A DNA stretch of 64,000 nucleotides, from contig NZ_DGLI01000029.1 of assembly GCF_002387895.1 (NCBI RefSeq), positions 1 through 64,000 of the forward strand, written 5' to 3'. The DNA comes from Clostridium sp. UBA4548 (GTDB lineage Bacteria; Bacillota; Clostridia; Clostridiales; Clostridiaceae). The notes under the pieces were generated by a model. The model made no database searches. It was not told where the DNA came from and saw only the letters and a program-made list of their open reading frames with translations. The position numbers and the translations under genes are program-made. Position 1 is the stretch's first letter, and every line of letters starts with the position of its first letter. Positions 60,413 through 64,000 of this stretch are shown piece after piece.

Positions 60413-63334
60413 ATGAAAGTACTCGAAAAGATAAGTGTAAGAAAAAGACTTATGGCTGTATTAGCTATATGGATATCAACTTTTATTTTCTTTGGAGCTT
60501 TAGCTATTAGGGAAATGAACGTTTTAGGTAATGTAACTAGGGAATTATACTATCATTCTCTTCCAGTTGCTAATGCTGCAATAGAGGCAAGGGTAAATAT
60601 CATTAAAGTTCAAAAGGATATTAGAGAGTTAATATTATCAAGAAATAGTATAGAACTAGAGATTCTAACAAAAAAGATTGAAGAAGCAGATAAAATAATT
60701 TTGGATAACTTAAACATAATTAAAGCTCAAACCCAAATAGAAAATACTAGAGACTTAGAAATAGAGGTAAGAGATACTTTTAGGCAATGGCAGGAATATA
60801 GAAAAAAAATTATTGCTACTGTTAGAGCAGGAAATGTAGGAGAAGCTAATGAGCTAATAAAGAGTGTTAATAATAACTTTGTGGGAACCCTTGAAAGTTT
60901 ATTAGACTCTATAGATAATAACTCTACTATTAATGCAGAAAATTTAACAAATAAGTCAAAGGAAATAGAACAAAGGGAAGCTATACTGCTTATTTCAACT
61001 ATATGTACACTTATCATAGTATTTATAATTATCTTCATCTTTGTAACTAAAAGTATTTTATTACCAATAGATAAATTGCAAAGTGTTATGAATACAGTGA
61101 TTAATTCAGGGGAACTTATCACCGTAGATATAAAAGGTAATAATGAAATCTCATTAATGTCGAATTATTACAATGATTTGGTAAATAAGTTAAGGTATAG
61201 TTTTTTTATAAAGGATAATCAAAATCAGTTAAATGAAAAGGTTTCAGTTTGTGATACCATAGAGGAATTTGCTGAAACCACTATAAGTCACTTAGCTAGA
61301 GCTACTTCTTCGGCAAAGGGAGTTTTTTATGTATATAATAGAAGTAAGAAGCAGCTAGAACTAAAGGGTACATTTGCATTTTCTGAAGAAGATAAGCCTA
61401 TAATAAAAATTATAAAAGGAGAAGGAATAATAGGACAAGTTGCTCTTGAGAAAAAGTCCATAATGCTAAAAAGTACAGACAATATAAACACACTTATCTC
61501 CACAGGAACATTTATGGAGAAAGTTAATAATATATATGCATTTCCATTAATGTATAAGGAAGAACTTTATGGAGTTATAGAACTTGCTTCCTTGAATAGC
61601 TATGAGGAGAAGACCATTGAATTCTTGGAATCTATAAGTAATGTCATTTCAATTAATTTATATTCAGCTATGCAGAGGGAAAGAATAAAAGAGCTTTTCA
61701 AAGTATCTGAAGATGCCAGAAGGGAAGCCAATGAAAAGTCAAGAGAGCTAGCTAAGGCAAATGAAACCCTATATAGGCATCAGGAATATTTACAGCAGCA
61801 AAGTGCAGAGCTACAGCAAAGCAATGCAGAATTAGAAGAACAACAACAACTTTTGCAACAGCAAAGTGAAGAGTTACAGCAAACTAATGCGGAGCTAGAA
61901 GAACAACAGCAATTGCTACAGCAGCAAAGTGAGGAAATGCAGCAAACTAATACAATATTAGAGGAGCAGCAGGAACAACTTAATGAGCAAAAAACTCTTT
62001 TGCAAGAGCAAAATAGAAGACTTGAGACCTACACTGTTGAACTCTCAAAGAAAACTCAAGAGTTAGAGCTCACTAACAAGTATAAATCAGAGTTTTTATC
62101 AAATATGTCCCATGAACTTAGAACTCCTTTAAATTCTATTATCCTATTGTCAAAGTTACTTTTAGATAAGAGTAAGGAAAGATTAAGTGTAGGAGATGAA
62201 GAGAAGATTGCTGTTATAAATAAGTCTGGACAGGAACTTTTAAGGTTAATAAATGATGTGCTAGATCTTTCTAAGGTAGAATCAGGAGTAATGAGTTTAG
62301 ATAAGTATAATTTTCATTCTAGAAGCATCTCTAAAGAGATAAAGGATATGTTTGTAAATGTAGCCATAGAAAAAGGTCTAGAATTCCAAGTAAAGGATAA
62401 ACTGATTAAAGATTTATATGGGGATGAACATAAGATATCCCAAATTTTAAGAAACTTAATTTCCAATGCAATAAAGTTCACTGAAAGGGGACAGGTAGAG
62501 CTTGAAATTCAAAAAGACACATTAGATAAAGACACAGTTCTATTTACTATTAGAGATACTGGAATAGGAATATCTAAGGAAAAACAAGCTATTATTTTTA
62601 ATGAATTTCAGCAGGGTGATGGATCAGTATCTAGAAAGTACGGTGGCACAGGTCTTGGATTGTCTATATCCAGAAAGTTAGCAGAACTAATGGATGGAGA
62701 AATAAAAGTTAATAGCATACCGGGACAAGGTAGTGAATTCTTATTGAGAATTCCTAATTTAATTGTAAACAGTTATAAATCCAATAATACCTCAGGTAAG
62801 AAGCCTCACAAGGAAGATGCAGATGGTATTGGATTTTTACCAGTGAAGGATATTGAGACAGAAAAGTCTAAGTTTTATACAAGTAATGGTAATATTGAAA
62901 GTGAAAACTGTTATAAAGACTCTAAGAAATTATTACAGTCAGTAAAAGAAAGTAATTTAAGTCTTAAAGGTAAAACTATTCTTATTGTGGATGATGACCC
63001 AAGAAATATATTTACTTTAGCCTCAACTTTGGAGGAGTATGATGGAACTGTTATAGAAGCAAGTAGCGGAAGATCGGCACTAGATAAGCTTCATAAGAAG
63101 AAGATAGACTTGGTGCTGACGGATATTATGATGCCAGAAATGGACGGCTATGAAGTCATAACACATATAAGAAAAGATGAAAATTATAATAATATTCCAA
63201 TCATAGCAGTTACAGCTAAGTCCTTAAAGGAAGAACGAGAAAAGTGCATAGCTGTAGGGGCTAGTGATTATGTATCTAAACCTGTAGATTATGATAGCTT
63301 GATAAGAATAATCAAGGCATGGATTGATAGATAG
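60413..63334 (+). CDS. Hybrid sensor histidine kinase (4HB-GAF-coiled coil-HisKA-HATPase-REC)
   Basis: A 973-aa membrane hybrid kinase from the ATG at 60413 after GAGGAGAGGTAAC. Domains: helix 1 (about 15-37), a four-helix-bundle extracytoplasmic sensor (38-190), helix 2 (about 195-218), a linker, GAF (about 290-430), a Gln/Glu-rich coiled coil (about 440-555) built from 21-residue repeats, dimerisation domain with His567 (NMSHELRTPLNS), ATPase (NLISNAIKF, RDTGIGIS, GTGLGLSIS), and a C-terminal receiver with Asp904 (VLTDIMMPEMDGYE). This architecture is common in Firmicute hybrid kinases. It is paired with the receiver-first kinase upstream. The signal is unknown. Confidence 0.92.
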   Translation: MKVLEKISVRKRLMAVLAIWISTFIFFGALAIREMNVLGNVTRELYYHSLPVANAAIEARVNIIKVQKDIRELILSRNSIELEILTKKIEEADKIILDNLNIIKAQTQIENTRDLEIEVRDTFRQWQEYRKKIIATVRAGNVGEANELIKSVNNNFVGTLESLLDSIDNNSTINAENLTNKSKEIEQREAILLISTICTLIIVFIIIFIFVTKSILLPIDKLQSVMNTVINSGELITVDIKGNNEISLMSNYYNDLVNKLRYSFFIKDNQNQLNEKVSVCDTIEEFAETTISHLARATSSAKGVFYVYNRSKKQLELKGTFAFSEEDKPIIKIIKGEGIIGQVALEKKSIMLKSTDNINTLISTGTFMEKVNNIYAFPLMYKEELYGVIELASLNSYEEKTIEFLESISNVISINLYSAMQRERIKELFKVSEDARREANEKSRELAKANETLYRHQEYLQQQSAELQQSNAELEEQQQLLQQQSEELQQTNAELEEQQQLLQQQSEEMQQTNTILEEQQEQLNEQKTLLQEQNRRLETYTVELSKKTQELELTNKYKSEFLSNMSHELRTPLNSIILLSKLLLDKSKERLSVGDEEKIAVINKSGQELLRLINDVLDLSKVESGVMSLDKYNFHSRSISKEIKDMFVNVAIEKGLEFQVKDKLIKDLYGDEHKISQILRNLISNAIKFTERGQVELEIQKDTLDKDTVLFTIRDTGIGISKEKQAIIFNEFQQGDGSVSRKYGGTGLGLSISRKLAELMDGEIKVNSIPGQGSEFLLRIPNLIVNSYKSNNTSGKKPHKEDADGIGFLPVKDIETEKSKFYTSNGNIESENCYKDSKKLLQSVKESNLSLKGKTILIVDDDPRNIFTLASTLEEYDGTVIEASSGRSALDKLHKKKIDLVLTDIMMPEMDGYEVITHIRKDENYNNIPIIAVTAKSLKEEREKCIAVGASDYVSKPVDYDSLIRIIKAWIDR
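61799..61990 (+). repeat. 63-bp in-gene tandem repeat encoding the coiled coil
   Basis: About three copies of a 63-bp unit begin at about 61799, 61862 and 61925 and encode QQQSxELQQxNAELEEQQQLL-type 21-residue units (three heptads). Unit number could change signalling-helix length by whole heptads without breaking the frame. Confidence 0.75.
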
Positions 63335-63385
63335 AAATAAAACTTATTAAGTGTAAATTTGGATATAATTGTATTATATGATAAC

Positions 63386-63425
63386 AATAGTCTAGTATAA
63401 ATAATGAATTACTAGACTATTATTA
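63386..63425 (+). terminator. Probable terminator after the hybrid kinase
   Basis: AATAGTCTAGTA pairs with TACTAGACTATT around a 12-nt loop; the tail (ATTATTG) is only moderately T-rich. Confidence 0.6.
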
Positions 63426-63596
63426 TTGAGATAAATAAAAAATAAAAATATAATATAGCACTATATACTTTTAAACTTCCTTTTATCTATATATAATATA
63501 GCTTAGAAACTAAAAAATTAACTTGCAACTTATGGCTTAAATTATAATTTAGGAAAGAGCTAAAGTCTAAAATTTTTTAATTGTAAACTAAATCAA

Positions 63597-63622
63597 AACT
63601 TAGACTATAATAAATCTAAGTT
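63597..63622 (+). promoter_or_regulatory. Inverted repeat enclosing a TATAAT box
   Basis: AACTTAGA at 63597-63604 and TCTAAGTT at 63615-63622 flank TATAAT at 63606-63611, about 95 bp before the last gene. A repressor site over a promoter is one reading; no good -35 is seen. Confidence 0.35.
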
Positions 63623-63705
63623 GGTTTTCACAAGGTTTATGAAGGGAAGAAGGATTTGTCTTACCAGTTGTTAAGTCTTTTATTCTACTTTTTAGGGTGA
63701 TAATT

Positions 63706-64000
63706 ATGAAGATGCAGATAAGTATTAAGGAAAATAATATTAAAGAAGTTTTAGTTATGGGAAATATAAGCTCAAGAGATGAAATAGATGCACTAATTGG
63801 AGAATTAAATGAAGGAGAGTGTGAGAAATTTCATATTACCTTTTTTGATGCTAATATGATACATGTTGATATAGTTGAAAAGCTTAATTGTTTATATGAA
63901 AAAGCTTTATGTAATATATATATTTTTAAGAGATATTTATATTCCTACCTGTATAATCTAGGAATTAGAGCAAAGTATGTTGGCAATAAGCTCTTAAATA
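63706..64000 (+). CDS. Hypothetical protein, N-terminal fragment cut by the window edge
   Basis: Ninety-eight codons are visible from the ATG at 63706 (AGGGTGATAATT upstream) with no stop before the edge. It begins MKMQISIKENNIKEVLVMGN and continues with alternating beta and alpha character (FHITFFDANMIHVDIVEKL; YIFKRYLYSYLYNLGI), a pattern loosely like a STAS-type fold. I do not recognise it firmly. It follows the two kinase genes but with a terminator and a 370-bp gap between, so it is probably a separate unit. Confidence 0.6.
   Translation, partial: MKMQISIKENNIKEVLVMGNISSRDEIDALIGELNEGECEKFHITFFDANMIHVDIVEKLNCLYEKALCNIYIFKRYLYSYLYNLGIRAKYVGNKLLN

Noticed and set aside
1..64000. tRNA, rRNA, insertion sequence or prophage genes
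   Set aside because: None could be recognised on either strand; no transposase, integrase or structural phage protein is encoded.

Overview
The window looks like a chromosomal segment of a spore-forming Clostridium (sensu stricto type). The DNA is AT-rich with strong GGAGG-type ribosome binding sites. It carries an alpha/beta-type small acid-soluble spore protein, a SleC-type spore cortex-lytic enzyme, Csp-type subtilisin-like proteases and an orphan sporulation-type sensor kinase. The species cannot be named from the sequence alone.

Region 1 (1-37.8 kb) is a greatly expanded Csp/SleC spore germination locus. Fourteen genes encode fifteen Csp-like subtilase domains: thirteen genes in one same-strand array (939-29702) directly upstream of sleC (29919-31397), and one solo gene (35973-37772). 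The five genes at the 5' end keep the Asp/His/Ser triad. The nine others (ten domains) have all lost the catalytic Asp (to Ser or Gly) and the catalytic Ser (to Ala), and three domains have also lost the His. Their reading frames are intact and they keep the prodomain and, in most, a conserved C-terminal tail. One gene (21707-25444) is a head-to-tail fusion of two pseudoprotease domains. In clostridia, active Csp proteases cleave pro-SleC, and in C. difficile the pseudoproteases CspC and CspA act in germinant signalling. I infer that this array is an enlarged set of germinant-sensing or regulatory pseudoproteases that feed one or a few active proteases and one SleC.

Region 2 (31.4-35.8 kb) lies between sleC and the solo csp gene. 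It holds a seven-copy array of about 49-bp hairpin repeats with compensatory stem changes, a probable c-di-AMP (ydaO/yuaA) riboswitch in front of a secreted protein, and a MASE3-PAS histidine kinase whose start follows a T7-G8 tract.

Region 3 (38-50.6 kb) is mixed chromosomal content: an OmpR-type two-component pair; an H-NOX-fused chemotaxis receptor with predicted heme ligand His102, the Tyr131-Ser133-Arg135 motif and distal Tyr140; a PflA-like radical SAM protein; three paralogous small membrane proteins of unknown function around a SASP gene; a YkvI-like transporter; an ABC-2 type transporter; and a CBS-domain protein.

Region 4 (50.9-64 kb) has a PhnD/PhnC/PhnE-type ABC importer with three 15-bp-spaced palindromes between the binding protein and the ATPase, signal peptidase I, two flavodoxin-like paralogs, arginyl-tRNA synthetase, two large hybrid or REC-fused histidine kinases, and a partial gene at the right edge. 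No tRNA, rRNA, IS element, CRISPR array or prophage was recognised.
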